Below, in pieces: positions 10,993 through 21,811 of a DNA stretch of 64,000 nucleotides. The notes below the pieces were generated by a model that was not told the origin of the DNA, searched no databases, and saw nothing but the letters and a program-made list of their open reading frames with translations. Origin of the DNA: Polychytrium aggregatum (lineage: Eukaryota > Chytridiomycota > Chytridiomycetes > Polychytriales); contig NW_026516265.1 in assembly GCF_025602895.1 (NCBI RefSeq), forward strand, positions 186,001 through 250,000, written 5' to 3'. Every line of letters starts with the position of its first letter. The stretch's first letter is position 1. The position numbers and the translations under genes are program-made.

Positions 10993-13900
10993 ATGAGCCG
11001 GTCGACGGTGCGCACCAACAGCGCCGCCAGGGCGTCTGCTCCCGCATCGTCGGCTCGACGCACAGCGAACCCGTCGGCCTCCAATCGTCCGCCGCTATCG
11101 TCGTCTTCCTCGTCGGCATCGCTGGCTTCGTCGTCGTCGCAGGGCAGAACACATCCACGGGCACCGCCAAAGCATGCCAAGCCGGCCTCTCCGCAAGTGC
11201 CGCGCTCGATCCTGTCTCCATCGAAGCAGTCGCAGTCCGTCGCTGCCCGGAGCCTGCACAGCTTATCGAATCATCCTCGTGCCCACGAGTCGGGCAGTGG
11301 GCTTTCCGAATCGTTCGAGACAGACGATCTCGAAGACCACCAGCCTGTCGTTGTGTCGTCGGCCGGTCCAGGCTCTCCACGCAAGCCAAATCCAACTCCC
11401 CCGCGCTCATCTTCTCCCTCGCACGAGCCTCTCCAGCCTGGCAAAGTGCCCCGGTCCCCTGAAGCCTCACTTCCCGATAATGTAAGCAAAAGTCGAAGCC
11501 TCAGCGCCTCGGCGACTTTGCAGTGGCTGTCTGGAACACGCATGGCTGATCTCATTAGGTGCCATCGTCTGTGCCTGATCCATCTTGGTTATTTTCTTCT
11601 CCTTTGCCGCGCCTGGCACATCGGATCAACCGACCCAGCTCGACGACTACGATGCTATATTCAAGCCTCGTCCCAAAGTTGTCGACGATCGCCGCATTAT
11701 CCAGACACCTCCTCCTTCGGTACCCGCTGTAGAGGCTTCCATCAGCACCGTCACCCGCACTACTCTGCCATCTCATTATCATCAAGATCGTCCTCAGCCG
11801 CAGCCGCAGCCGCAGCCCCTGCAACAACAGCAGCAATCTCAACTGGCACATCATCGTCGACCCGACGCCGCTGCTGAGCCAATCTCATATGGTAGTCGAC
11901 CACATACTCCTCAGAGTCAACATCAACAGGACCAACGCTATCAGCAACCTCAGCAGGCGTTCCCGTTTCGGAGCCGTCGCGAACCGTTGGCGGAGCAGCT
12001 GCAGCAGATGTCAAGTTACCACCATCAGAACTCTCTACCCAGCCAGAAACAGCAGCAACAGCAGCAGGTGGATCGAACAGCGGCCCAGTTGTACTTTGAG
12101 AGACCCAGTCAGAACTACGCGCCGCAGAGCTACCAAGACCCATCGGCAGCTTGGGAGCTCGCCCATCGTCCTGCGACCGATGCAGCCGCCAACCAACGCA
12201 CGGCGCCTATCGAGCGCTCTCGGTCGCCCTCACCACAGTCGCATTCGCCTCAGTCGCGCTCGGCTATCAGCCCCAGCCATTTATTGCCCTCTTCCCTCCT
12301 ATCCGGCAAGAGCGCTGCCGCTGGCGACCACCGGGCGCTTCCAGGTGGATATGTCTTGCCGGCGGGTTCGCCCAAGCTCCCTGTTCCCGAACTTGCGCCT
12401 ACGTCGCCACGGCAGCCCGAGCCGGTGTCTGCAGCATCGGCGCGATCCCAGTCCGATCTACCGAGCGCTAGGGCCACTTTTGCGCATCCCACAAGAGATG
12501 GATCGGTTGTCCTGGACAACGCAGCGTCAGCCCGTCCCGCCAAGTTGAATGGCATCAGTAGCGCTGCCGACATTACACGAGGCGTCGACACTCTCACACT
12601 TCGACAAGATCCCCCAAAAGCCCCTCCTGCCTCGACGCTATCCCCGACTGCGGAAGAGTCCTCGTCATCCGACTCATCAGCACTGCTGCAGTTCTTCCGC
12701 AATCTGGAGTCGCGGCGAAAGAATCGCAACCAGCGCGACGCTGCATCCAGCAGGAACGAAATCGTGCGCACAACCGAAACTGCAAAAGAGGCCATCGAGC
12801 TCTCCGACCGTCTCGACCAACTAGCGCAGGCCATTCCATCCCGCCGGGTGGGTTCTGAGCTTGCCACCAAAATCGATTCGATTCGGTTGGGCGTCAATCA
12901 CAGTATCCCAAGCCCAGAAGATCCACATGCCACTTCCGGCCCGATCCTCATCAACGGATTAGGCGTATCGGTCAATTCGTGAGTGCTGACGCTGATTAGA
13001 GAGCGATGGTACCACTCAAGCCCGTGGTCAGGGGCTCTTGAACCAGTACATCTTTCGTGCCGCCTCGGCACTAACGGCTTTACTTTCGCGGATACTCGGT
13101 CGAGTATAGGGATGTCCGCTCTGTCCGAGATACTTCCCAGCCGAGCGAGCGTCTCCTTCACTCGACCTCAGAAATGCATCCAATCGACGAAGAGGAGATG
13201 GAGCAACTCAACGAGTCACTGGTTGTGATGGCTCGATTGGACTCCAAGGTAGATCGGATGCAAAAACAGGTACGGCACTGCGTTCTATGGATTAATTGGT
13301 CGAGTCATTGGCGGTGGTGACCCATCGACGAACCTATAAGCTCCTGTCCTCATCTGGATTCTCAACACTGGTCAATCGCAGGTCAAAGAGATGCGGAGAT
13401 ACTTCAAGGCATTGCTGTTGGAGGAAGAGGCCAAATGCTATCCCGCGGTGGTCAAAATCCAAGCCGTCTACCGCGGCTACCGGGTAAGTTGGATGCCTCC
13501 TGAATCGCCAGCCAATTTCGCGTGCTCTCAGCTCTGTCGGATGGGTGTGCATGGAAATGAGTGGGGCAGGCACGCACTTGCTCATTTACCGCTGTGGCAG
13601 ACCCGCAAACTCCTGGGCCCGAATCTCTATTCGTGGATGCGAGACCCGTCACGACCCGACCGGGTGCGATATATGTCTCTCGAGTCTCTGTGGACGACGT
13701 GTGAAGGGATTAGAGGCCCACCATACAAAATCCACAGTACAGGTGAGCACCCAGAGTACCCCTGAGTGCCCCCAGAGCGCGCTGGAGCATGCCTGCGTGG
13801 TTCGATTTGGAAGATTGGGTCGCTGCTGGTTTCCGCGTTCTGAACACTGCTCCCATCTCCCATCGGATCTGCGCCAACATCGCACTGAATTCAACCAAAG

Positions 13901-14754
13901 ACACTCGCGCGCTGAAGAGCTGCATCAAGATCCAAGCGTGCTATCGCGGCCATATGGTGCGCCGCCGAGTCCAGACATACATCCAGGGCCATTATGCAGC
14001 CACAAGGATTCAAGCAGCCTGGTAAGTCCAATGCGCACATCATGTTCGTGCATGTTCGCCATGCAAGCAACATGCTTACCAGCATCGACGAAACAGGCGG
14101 GGCTATTCCGTGCGGACCTTTGAGCACCCTGATCTGCCCTTCAAGATCATGAAGGGCATCGTGAACTCGCAGCACCACGCAATCCGCAAACTCCAGGACC
14201 AGATACAGGCTCAAGGAGACCGTGCCCGGCTGAAACAGCATGCCTTTGAGCAGCAACTGCAGCAGCAGCGCCTCGAACACCAGCGCCAGCTACAGAACCA
14301 TATCAGCCACCATGCCGAGTGCGAGTTGCGTTGGCAGAGCGACCTCGACCAGCTTCGCAGCCAAGTTGCTCATCTTGTCGGCATCATCTGCGGAGGAAAT
14401 ACGCCGTCCGTGACTGCGCCCAAGGGCGAGACCGCTGCTGTGAACGGGCCCGGGGCCTCCATCGAGAGTCCTGCTGTTCTGGTGGATGTATCGGCCCAAC
14501 TTCCTCCGCCATCGCCATCACCGTCATCGTCGTCATCAGCCGCGTCATCTCGCGCTCGACCCCCAGGAGCCCTGCCCCCACGCTCTGCATCCCCGCGCAT
14601 CGTTATATCTGGAGAGCTTGGTGCAGATCTGGAGCTTGGAGCGGCCGTGGCTGCGGCCGTAGCTGCAGCCAGCGCGCCGCAAATCAAAAAGGCCGCCTCC
14701 AAGCCAGGGGAGTTCACAACGCAACCAAAGCGAAGCGGGACACCCCGTTCTTGA
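10993..14754 (+). CDS. Low-complexity protein with three IQ motifs
   Basis: Multi-exon gene. Start at 10993 (MSRSTVRTN) is the first in-frame ATG. Clear exons: 10993-11481, 11639-12978, 13110-13269, 13382-13483, 13601-13663, one ending 14022 (TGG split by the intron), and about 14098-14754. The first half is Ser/Pro/Gln-rich with polyQ tracts and probably disordered. The second half has IQ calmodulin-binding motifs: VVKIQAVYRGYR, CIKIQACYRGHMVRRR and ATRIQAAWRGYSVR, the last split by an intron. A Gln-rich coiled coil follows (QQLQQQRLEHQRQ region), then a Ser/Ala-rich tail. The role is probably calmodulin-like protein binding; no enzyme domain is seen. The exon between about 13664 and 13900 is not resolved. 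The last 13 or so codons and the stop lie in a transposon end. Confidence 0.75.
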
Positions 14755-14820
14755 GTCATGTGTGTCATGTGTGTCACTCTTCTCTGGGTGCTGAATACAC
14801 GCCCATCCGTCCATCGCCCA
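14714..14820 (+). mobile_element. Transposon end relic (TIR family)
   Basis: The left end resembles the 27.8 and 42.6 kb copies: a GAAGCGGGACACCCCGTT core, then TCATG words and a CTGAATACACGCCCATCC block that matches the leader of the other copies. It is truncated; no opposite end was found. It overlaps the last codons and stop of the IQ-motif gene. Confidence 0.7.
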
Positions 14821-15062
14821 GCTCGATCCAGCAGTGCGGCCAAGGAGACTGTCATTGTTGTCCTGGACAAACTGCATTCGGAGACGAAAGTGAAATCGAA
14901 CAGAGCTGTGATCGATTGGGTGCTTCAACCGATATCCGACCGCACTCATCTCCTCCTGTTGCTTTGGTCATGCCAAGGGCGCGGACGCCTCTCGAGCTGC
15001 ATGTGTTGAATGTATTGTACACATATCGGGTCCGGGCAACGACCATCAATGTCCTCAAGCGC

Positions 15063-17383
15063 CTAGGCCTTCTTCTTGACGACCTAGCGAGGCAAAGCAT
15101 TCCAACCCAGGTTGGTGAGAAGCGGTGCGCGCCACTTCGATCGCGCATATCCTCCTCGATCACCAGCGATCATAATAGATCCATTGCAGCCGATAAGGCT
15201 CCTCCGCGGCGACAAGCCACAGATGGACACTCACCTGGATGACATCTTCATCGTCCATGACGTGGTTCATGCCCACTCTCTGCGGGCTGTGCTTGGTCGA
15301 CGTGCCCCAAACGAGAGCGTACTGCGTCCAGAGAGCAAGGTTTGTGGTGCAGAACCATCGTGTTAGCGAGCGAACGACGTCCAACCACTCAAGATCCAGG
15401 ATTCCGCACACGCACAGCGCCCGAGATGTCGCCTCAAAGCCTACGTTGAACTCGTCCAGAAGCGACTTGTGGATGCTGCGGACGACGTCCTGGACCGTAG
15501 ACTGGGCCTTGACGACCAGGCCGCCATCAAAGTCGGGGAATTCTCCGCGCTTTTTGGTATAGACGCGAATGAGACTCAGGTGCTTCCAGATTTGCTCGAT
15601 AAGATAGTTGATGTTGAGATCGGATTCACATGAAATGACAACAGTGTGTGACTAGTGGGTGTTCGACACAAGGGTTAGTTGTCGGCCAACGGCAGGGACG
15701 GATGGATGGGTCGCAGGTTGGCGAGCAGGCCCGCCGGTCGCGCGATGGCCCATACCTGTCGAGCCAGGCGGTCGACTTCCTCGATCGAGACCTGATCGAT
15801 CTTGTTGTAGCAGTACACGCAGGTGAGATACTTGCGGTTGCCCAGGACGACATCAATGAACTCGTCGACGCTCGCATCTTCGCGGATCAGCACATCGGCG
15901 TTGTGGATCTTGTAGTCGTGGAGGATCTGGTGCGGGTTTCAGTCGCCGACATGTAGCGAGATTGCAGAGGCGCATATTCGGGAGGGAGAGGGAAATGTCC
16001 ATGCATCGGAATCAGCGCGAGTGCGGAATGGCTATATCCAGGTGGCCATGTGTGCGTGAGCCATCAGCACTTCAGGTCGGGCTGCACTTGACCAAGTCTC
16101 TCGGGAGGGGTATTGCCTGATGGACATGCGCACCTGGACGACCAGCTTTTCGTTGAGCTGGGTGAGTTTAAGGGTGGCATTGAACGAAATACCGCCGCCC
16201 TTCTTGATCTTGAAGTAAATGTTGGGTTTGTTCTTGTTGACTCGGATGCCGACAGCCTCCAGCTCAGCTTCCAATAGCTCGCGCTGACGAGGGCCCTTGG
16301 TTGCATCGAGCATCATCAGGATGAGATCCGAGGTCTTGGCGACGGCGATGACTGTCGCGAGATCGTGCGCCATGTAACGGTGAGGAGACATTGCGATATT
16401 AGAGCATAGCAGACGGGCCAGCGCGAGGTGCGGTCGCAGTGCCCATCTGTCGAGACAGATCATCCAAGAGATGGCGTTGTATCAAGACGATCGCCTCATT
16501 GTCACTCGAGTCGATTCATCCGGCCACCTTCACCACCAGCATCAGGTGGAGGGATGATCTCCTCGGGGCGGGGGGCTGTGGCTTCCGCTGTTGCTGCAGT
16601 CGTGGTGGTGGTTTCTGCTGTTGCCAGTGTTGCTTACCCTGTCGACCTCTTCCTTTGCCCTGCGAGGCGCCTTCGATGATACCGGGCAAATCGAGCAGCT
16701 GAATCGCCGCGCCGTTGTAATGGATTTTGCCCGGGATACAGGTGAGCGTGGTGAACTCGTATGACGCCTACCAAAATGCAAGAGGGGAGGAGAGCGAGAT
16801 GTGAGACGTCATATGAGTGGTGTCGAGTGGAGTGGGCAGGGACCGAGCGAGCGAGTGAGCCAGATCCGAAACGAGCCCACAAGTGCGAAACGACGGTCGC
16901 CAACATTCGCCTGGGAGGATCGTATGCCGTTGCCTGTGGATCGGGATACTTTACTGCCTCGGATGTAGTGCCGGTGACCTTGCTCAGGAACGTTGACTTG
17001 CCGACGGAAGGGAATCTACGCCGTAGAGTTGGAGGCGGGGGGGGGCGGTCGCCGTCGGATGGACATTGACCAGCAAGGCAAGTGGATTTGGTTTTGCAGA
17101 CGTTGTTAACTTTGACGGCCCACTGGTCTGCTTGCCGGCCGATCGGATGTGGTCTGCCGATCGTATGCGCTGCTCACCCGATAAGCGACACACGAGCATC
17201 GCCCGACCGCACGACTTCGAATCCCTGGCCCTTGGGGCCGGCCTTGGTGGTGGGCTCCAGGAGCATCACTCGGTACTTGGCCAACTTAGCCTTGAGTAGA
17301 CCCAGATGGTACTCGGTGGCCTTGTTTTTCTGGGTGCGGCTGATTTCCGCCTGGATCTCGGCAATCTTTTCGAGGATACCCAT
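15063..17383 (-). CDS. DRG2: Developmentally regulated GTP-binding protein 2
   Basis: Minus-strand multi-exon gene. The N-terminal exon (17383 to about 17183) begins [11 protein letters not shown] and contains [20 protein letters not shown], typical of DRG2 (yeast Rbg2) rather than DRG1. Following exons carry the G1 loop FPSVGKST (about 17010), YEFTTLTC and the G3 segment [11 protein letters not shown] (about 16700), MLDATKG (about 16300), G4 NKID in [19 protein letters not shown] (about 15800), and a C-terminal TGS domain with [16 protein letters not shown]. The last exon is tiny: splice donor after 15235, acceptor before 15083, then VVKKKA and stop at 15065-15063. This restores the conserved DEDVIQ(V/I)VKK terminus. 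Cytosolic translational GTPase that acts at ribosomes with a DFRP/Gir2 partner. Confidence 0.93.
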
Positions 17384-17819
17384 GATGGCACAAACGAACG
17401 AGGGGACGAGCGAGAGAGGTGGTGCAGATGGCTACGAGGATGCAGAGGATAGAGTCGGGCAACAGTGCAAATAACCGAGGCCCGGTGGAGGACAGATTCC
17501 AGTCGGGCAGGCGGGCAGAACGGATGATGGTGCTGGCCTCTGTGGGCGCGGTGGCAAATGTGCGATCAGGGAGATGCAGGACAGAAAGAAAAAAGCCACG
17601 AGAAGACACGATTCCAAGGACGCAAGCCTGCCTTTCTCTGACCAAGTCCCATCACCCCCGACCGGCGACCGACCGATGACCGACCGATGACCGACCGGCA
17701 CGCACCTCCAGGCACAGATTGCAGTCGCTGGATATGTATTCAAAGCACGTCCACTCCCCAAAACATAAACGCATCGGGGCCAGCTGCCGTCATGAACGGA
17801 GGGGCATGGCAAGGCGCCA
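17384..17819. other. Intergenic region upstream of DRG2
   Basis: 436 bp, likely the DRG2 promoter and MCM-binding-protein 3' end. It contains a short GACCGACCGAT tandem repeat at about 17667-17698. No gene is seen. Confidence 0.5.
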
Positions 17820-20602
17820 TCATGCCCGCCGGGTGAGCTGCTCAATCCTGCCAAGTCGCTGCTTCTCCATCTCGACGGCCCGTTCCCAGGTCTGGGGGGT
17901 CAGCACAACTTCACCAGAGACCTTGCTGAGCAGCCGAGCGATTTCCAGCATCCGCAAAAAGTCCTGCGACGTCTTGGCTCCTCGCCCAGACTCGCGATCC
18001 AGCTTGCGAAACTCGGCAATGGAGGATTGAACATGCTGCAGGGTAGAATCACGGGATCGATGAGCGAGTGGATGAGAAATCGCCGATGGAGCACGGGACA
18101 TAGCGGTCGTCCGCACATCGGTTAACAGGCACTGATTCAATATCGCGTAGCATCATGGATGGAAGCAAGTATGTGGATGTGCAAGACTCACCGAAAGCAT
18201 GTCCTCGGGCACAGAGTACTCCGATTCTCTCAGCTTGAGCAGCGTTGCTCTCGCTTGAGCCAGCTCCTCCTCCGAAAGCTGTGTCCTGGCGTCCGGTGCG
18301 ATACCCGAGGGGTTAACGGGGATAACGCAGTCGATCTGGTCAAGTCGACAGAGCCACATCCAGTGAACCAGTCAGTCAGCCAGTCCAGTCCGAGGGTAGT
18401 GATAGGGAAGTGGTGGTTGATTAGAACAGATCAAATGGGCAGGGACAGTAGCGATGCGGTTGGCTTACGCATGTACGAATCGGACAGCATCCGCTTCACT
18501 CATTGGGAAGCACAAACAACACACTCTCTCTCTTACCGGGAACAGAGACTTGCCCTGGCTCAACACAACAATCCCCAGGTCGGCGTGCTGTTCCAGCTCA
18601 GTGTATTCTGACTCGTAAAACAGCGCGGCGTTGTGGATGAGGCCGTGAATAGCCTTCAGGTTGAGAAGGCCCCGTTCCTTGAGGGTACCTTCGTTCATGC
18701 GGGTCTCGTCCACGATCAGGAGCGTTCCATCGGTGAGTTGCAGCTCGCCCGAGAGAAGGCCTCGGTCGTTCTCGAGCCGGGGTACCACTCGTCCCTTTTC
18801 GAGCTTGTCCAGAGTCAAAGGGAGATAGTGGTGCTTTGGCAGTAGTGCCCCCAGGGCAGCAGTGAGCGTGCTGGCAAACTCCTCTCCAAGCGATGAGGGA
18901 GAGACGTTGGTGAGGTTGATGGGGAAATAGCCGAGGTTATCCTGCGAGCGGTTGCGGCTGGAGCAACCAACGATGACGTTAGTTGGGCTTGATCGTGACC
19001 TCGCATCGATCGTAAAGCACATGAACGAGGCCCGGGCACTCGCGATGGCATATTCATCCATGGCTCCACAGCTTACATTTTGGAGAGCGTGTGAAGCAGG
19101 AGATAGTCGGCAGCGAGTTCGTCGCCCTGCAGAACATCGGTCAGGTACGCCCGGATTCTGCTGCAAGTTGCCTCGGCATCGACATCTTCGGCTTGTTCTG
19201 GTATCAGACAACACGAGTGTGAGCTGCTTCGCTGGAGGAGCATTGGGGGTCCTGTCGTCCTCTTTGTGAGGAATCGCCAAGTCGCTGTCTGGCTCACCTC
19301 GAATCGAGTCGAGAACCGAGATATTACGCTTGTATGTGACGACCGTCAAACATGGATGCTGCTTGAGGAGCTTGCCCTGATAGTCAAAATCGTCAAAATC
19401 GTCCTCGCAGCAGCTGGTGTGGACAAGCAGAAGAGTGATGAGTGTCATCGGCGCTACTCAGTCTCCAGCGCTGCTGCCGCGTCAGATGGTACAGCGGTTG
19501 GATGCGACCACCCAGACAAACACACTCACTTGTCGCTGTCGGAGCAGGCTGTCGCCGGGTGCTCGAGTATCCCATAAAAGTCGACCGTCTCATTCAGTTT
19601 GAACTGAGGATCCTCACCAGGGACCTGAAAGGGAGCCAGCAAAGGAGTTGTGTGTGAGCAGATCCACGGGATCTGGAACAGCGACTCTCTGGGATGCCGA
19701 GTGCGTCCAGACGCAGGCTCGGTACCTTGACCACCACGGCAATGGAGTGGCTATCTGAAATGGGCATTCGCTCAGAAGCGGAGGCCGCGGGCGGCGGCGT
19801 GGTTGTGCCAGGCGGCGCCAGCCAGGAGCTCTCGGCAGGGACGTTGACGCAAAAGTAACATTGCTTGGTGTCGAGTTCCGAGTGACTGAAGCTTGGCTGG
19901 ACGACCGTGAAGCCCTGTCGGTGGCAAGCCATTGATGAGTCGGAGACAATCAACACCAACCCTGACAGGCTACGGATGGCAAATCTGGGCTCGCACGGAG
20001 TCAGCGAGGATGCACTGGCAATCAAAGCGCCAGTTCCGTGTAGCGAACCAGCGGACGTACCTCGGGCACCTGGACGTCGTCAATAAAGTAGTTTGGGACA
20101 ACTCGCTCGGAGCCGTCGTTGGTGCTCTGCAAACGCACAGACTTCAAGAACATTTGCGGGGAGAGGCCATTGTCCTGGATCATGGCTCGGAAGCGCACAA
20201 ACGAATAGCTTGGCAGCTCGGAGACCGAGGCCGAGCTGAGCACAGCGATCTGTTGGGCAGCTGGTCAGCAGGAACGCTTGGTAGCGATCGCCAAGCGGTC
20301 AGAGGGATGAGGTTTTCGAAACTCGCTGCTCACCTGACTGAGCACATCGGGTGATTCGAGCCGACGATCGATGATCTGCTTGAACTCGGCAAGAGAGCCG
20401 TTGGCGTCTGTGAACCGAGGGGTTTTGGTCAGGCGCACGGCTACGGATGCTGAAGCCAGCAGCTTAGGGACCAGGAGAGTGCGAGCGACTCGGCCAGATG
20501 CGTCGTCGCTGAAGAGCAGGATTCGGATGAGGCACCTTGCAACAGAACATCATGGAGTGCCGCAGGGCTCGACTGGAATACGGGTACTTTGGCAACGGTC
20601 AT
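17820..20602 (-). CDS. MCMBP: MCM complex-binding protein
   Basis: Minus-strand multi-exon gene; start chosen at 20602 (MTVAKVPVFQSSP). Conserved blocks in order: EFKQIIDRRLESPDVL near the N-terminus; YSFVRFRAMIQDNGLSPQ and SERVVPNYFIDDVQ; FFVNVPAESSWLAPP-like; VPGEDPQFKLNETVDFYGIL; a segment with AYLTDVLQGDELAADYLLLH; KLEKGRVVPRLENDRG; GTLLIVDETRMNEGTL; DLGIVVLSQGKSLFP; and C-terminal FLRMLEIARLLSKVSGEVVL. These match the MCMBP family, a nuclear AAA-like protein that binds MCM3-7 and helps assemble or unload the replicative helicase. The Walker-type lysine is not evident. Its start lies only 135 bp from a Fanzor element, which may affect the promoter. Some internal exon edges are approximate. 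Confidence 0.9.
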
Positions 20603-20836
20603 GCTGCGGCTGCGGTGGGCGAAGCTGAATGGGGGTTGGCGATCAGGATCGGAAGGATGGCCAACGGGCCAGCGGAGAATGAGCGACCGATGTGGGTGCA
20701 GCAGAAAACCGCGTCGCACAACGCCCAAAAAGGATAGAGTCTATCCTATGAAAAACGGGACACCCGTGATTTTGACGATTGATCAACTATTTTGCTACCC
20801 AATACAATCGCGCGCTGGCCATGACCATTCTGTGAT

Positions 20837-21577
20837 TTGAATCAAGGACGCCATTGTGGGAATCGCTTCCAGCTCAAGACGTGCTGGATGAGCACCACAC
20901 CAAGTCCCAAGATCCCCGGGTTGGCTCCCTTCCTGCAATATATTCGCCATGTGTTCGATGGAGACATGCTGGAGAAACAGCTGTACTTCAGCCTGACCCG
21001 GCGACGGCGGTTCAAGCGACTCGATCTCTACAGCAAGCGACAGCGCACCGTCCACGAGATGTGCAAGCAAGTCATCGACCAGGCACCAAAGGAGACCGAG
21101 GTGGTGATTGCCTTTGGGAATGCATCCTGGAAACAGGGGAAGGGATATGCATCCAGCCCACGGAGACTCAGGTTCGCCAAGTACTTTGAGCAGTTCCACC
21201 ACCACCAGAGACGACCACCAGACCGATCCGTCTCCAAGATCCATGTGTGCTCGGTGAACGAGTTCAACACGTCCCAGGTGTGCTCACATTGTCGGGAATT
21301 CAAGCGACTTGAGTCACCCGAGTATCTTGATATCGAGAAACCACACTTTGTCCGGAGCTGTGCAAGCTGCCATACACTGTGGGATCGAGACATCAATGCC
21401 TCAAGGAACATGATCTCGGTATGCCGGTCGATCATCGCCACAGGAGATCGACCGGGTGTATTCAAGACCATGCTTCCCAAACCAACCAAAACCACTCGAT
21501 TGCCAACCAGGACGGGAAACAATCTCACGGCCTGCCCGCTGGGCCTACAAGTCAGTCAGCGGGGTTCAGATATCTGA
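20837..21577 (+). CDS. Fanzor (TnpB-like) nuclease, N-terminally truncated
   Basis: Open frame of 246 residues; the first real ATG is at 20888, so the intact protein started upstream. VVIAFGNASW precedes the nuclease core, then comes the published Fanzor signature: TSQVCSHC, a second CASC knuckle, and DRDINASRN. The zinc ribbon therefore has CxxC...CxxC, RuvC-II Glu is probably the E of VNEFNTSQ, and RuvC-III Asp lies in WDRDINA. No RuvC-I Asp segment is present, and the length is about half that of full Fanzor proteins, so cleavage activity is unlikely. In the family these are RNA-guided DNA endonucleases using an RNA made from the element's 3' end. Fanzor is preferred over bacterial TnpB because of the eukaryotic host, the mariner-like ends and the motif spacing. 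Confidence 0.85.
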   Translation: MNQGRHCGNRFQLKTCWMSTTPSPKIPGLAPFLQYIRHVFDGDMLEKQLYFSLTRRRRFKRLDLYSKRQRTVHEMCKQVIDQAPKETEVVIAFGNASWKQGKGYASSPRRLRFAKYFEQFHHHQRRPPDRSVSKIHVCSVNEFNTSQVCSHCREFKRLESPEYLDIEKPHFVRSCASCHTLWDRDINASRNMISVCRSIIATGDRPGVFKTMLPKPTKTTRLPTRTGNNLTACPLGLQVSQRGSDI

Positions 21578-21609
21578 AGCCAGAAAGGAACTGTCCCGTT
21601 TCTTTCTGG
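21565..21609 (+). other. Two adjacent hairpins at Fanzor 3' end
   Basis: TTCAGATATCTGAA (21565-21578) is a perfect palindrome over the stop codon. Directly after it, CCAGAAAGGAAC and GTTTCTTTCTGG (21580-21609) form a 12-bp stem with one G-U pair and a TGTCCC loop. This is where Fanzor/TnpB guide RNAs end. The second hairpin is largely kept in the relic at 35.3 kb. Confidence 0.55.
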
Positions 21610-21811
21610 ACCTACTGTAGATGACGGATCGGATATTCGCACATCCGCCATTCGTAGGGACTGCCCGTCCCTTGGACGCAGGGCAGACGATGAGTCTCCA
21701 GCCCCCGTCGCCGTCGCCTGGCATCCCTTTTCTACGCTGAGCAGCCCCACCACTCTACATATGGCGACATAACCATGTATATTCGTGATCTAGAGCACAA
21801 CAGGGCTGTGT

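Larger units (their letters stand above)
20737..21617 (+). mobile_element. Fanzor element with mariner-like TIRs
   Basis: 881 bp bounded by TA dinucleotides (20735-20736 and 21618-21619). The left end reads GAGTCTATCC then TATGAAAAACGGGACACCC. The right end, read inward on the minus strand, is CAGTAGGTCCAG then AAAGAAACGGGACAG. The shared core is AAACGGGACA. The spacing and TA flanks are those of Tc1/mariner-type elements. It encodes a 5'-truncated Fanzor protein. The leader (CCATGAC...TTCTGTGA..TGAAT, 20819-20842) also matches the leaders of the 27.8 and 42.6 kb copies. It sits between the promoter of MCMBP and the 3' end of EFG1. Confidence 0.8.

Noticed and set aside
17200-17230. CTTCGAATCCC considered as a tRNA B box
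   Set aside because: Lies in the DRG2 N-terminal exon; no A box, acceptor stem or anticodon arm.
18425-18450. AAATGGGCAGGGACAGT in an MCMBP intron considered as a transposon end
   Set aside because: The core is interrupted and flanking sequence matches no other copy.
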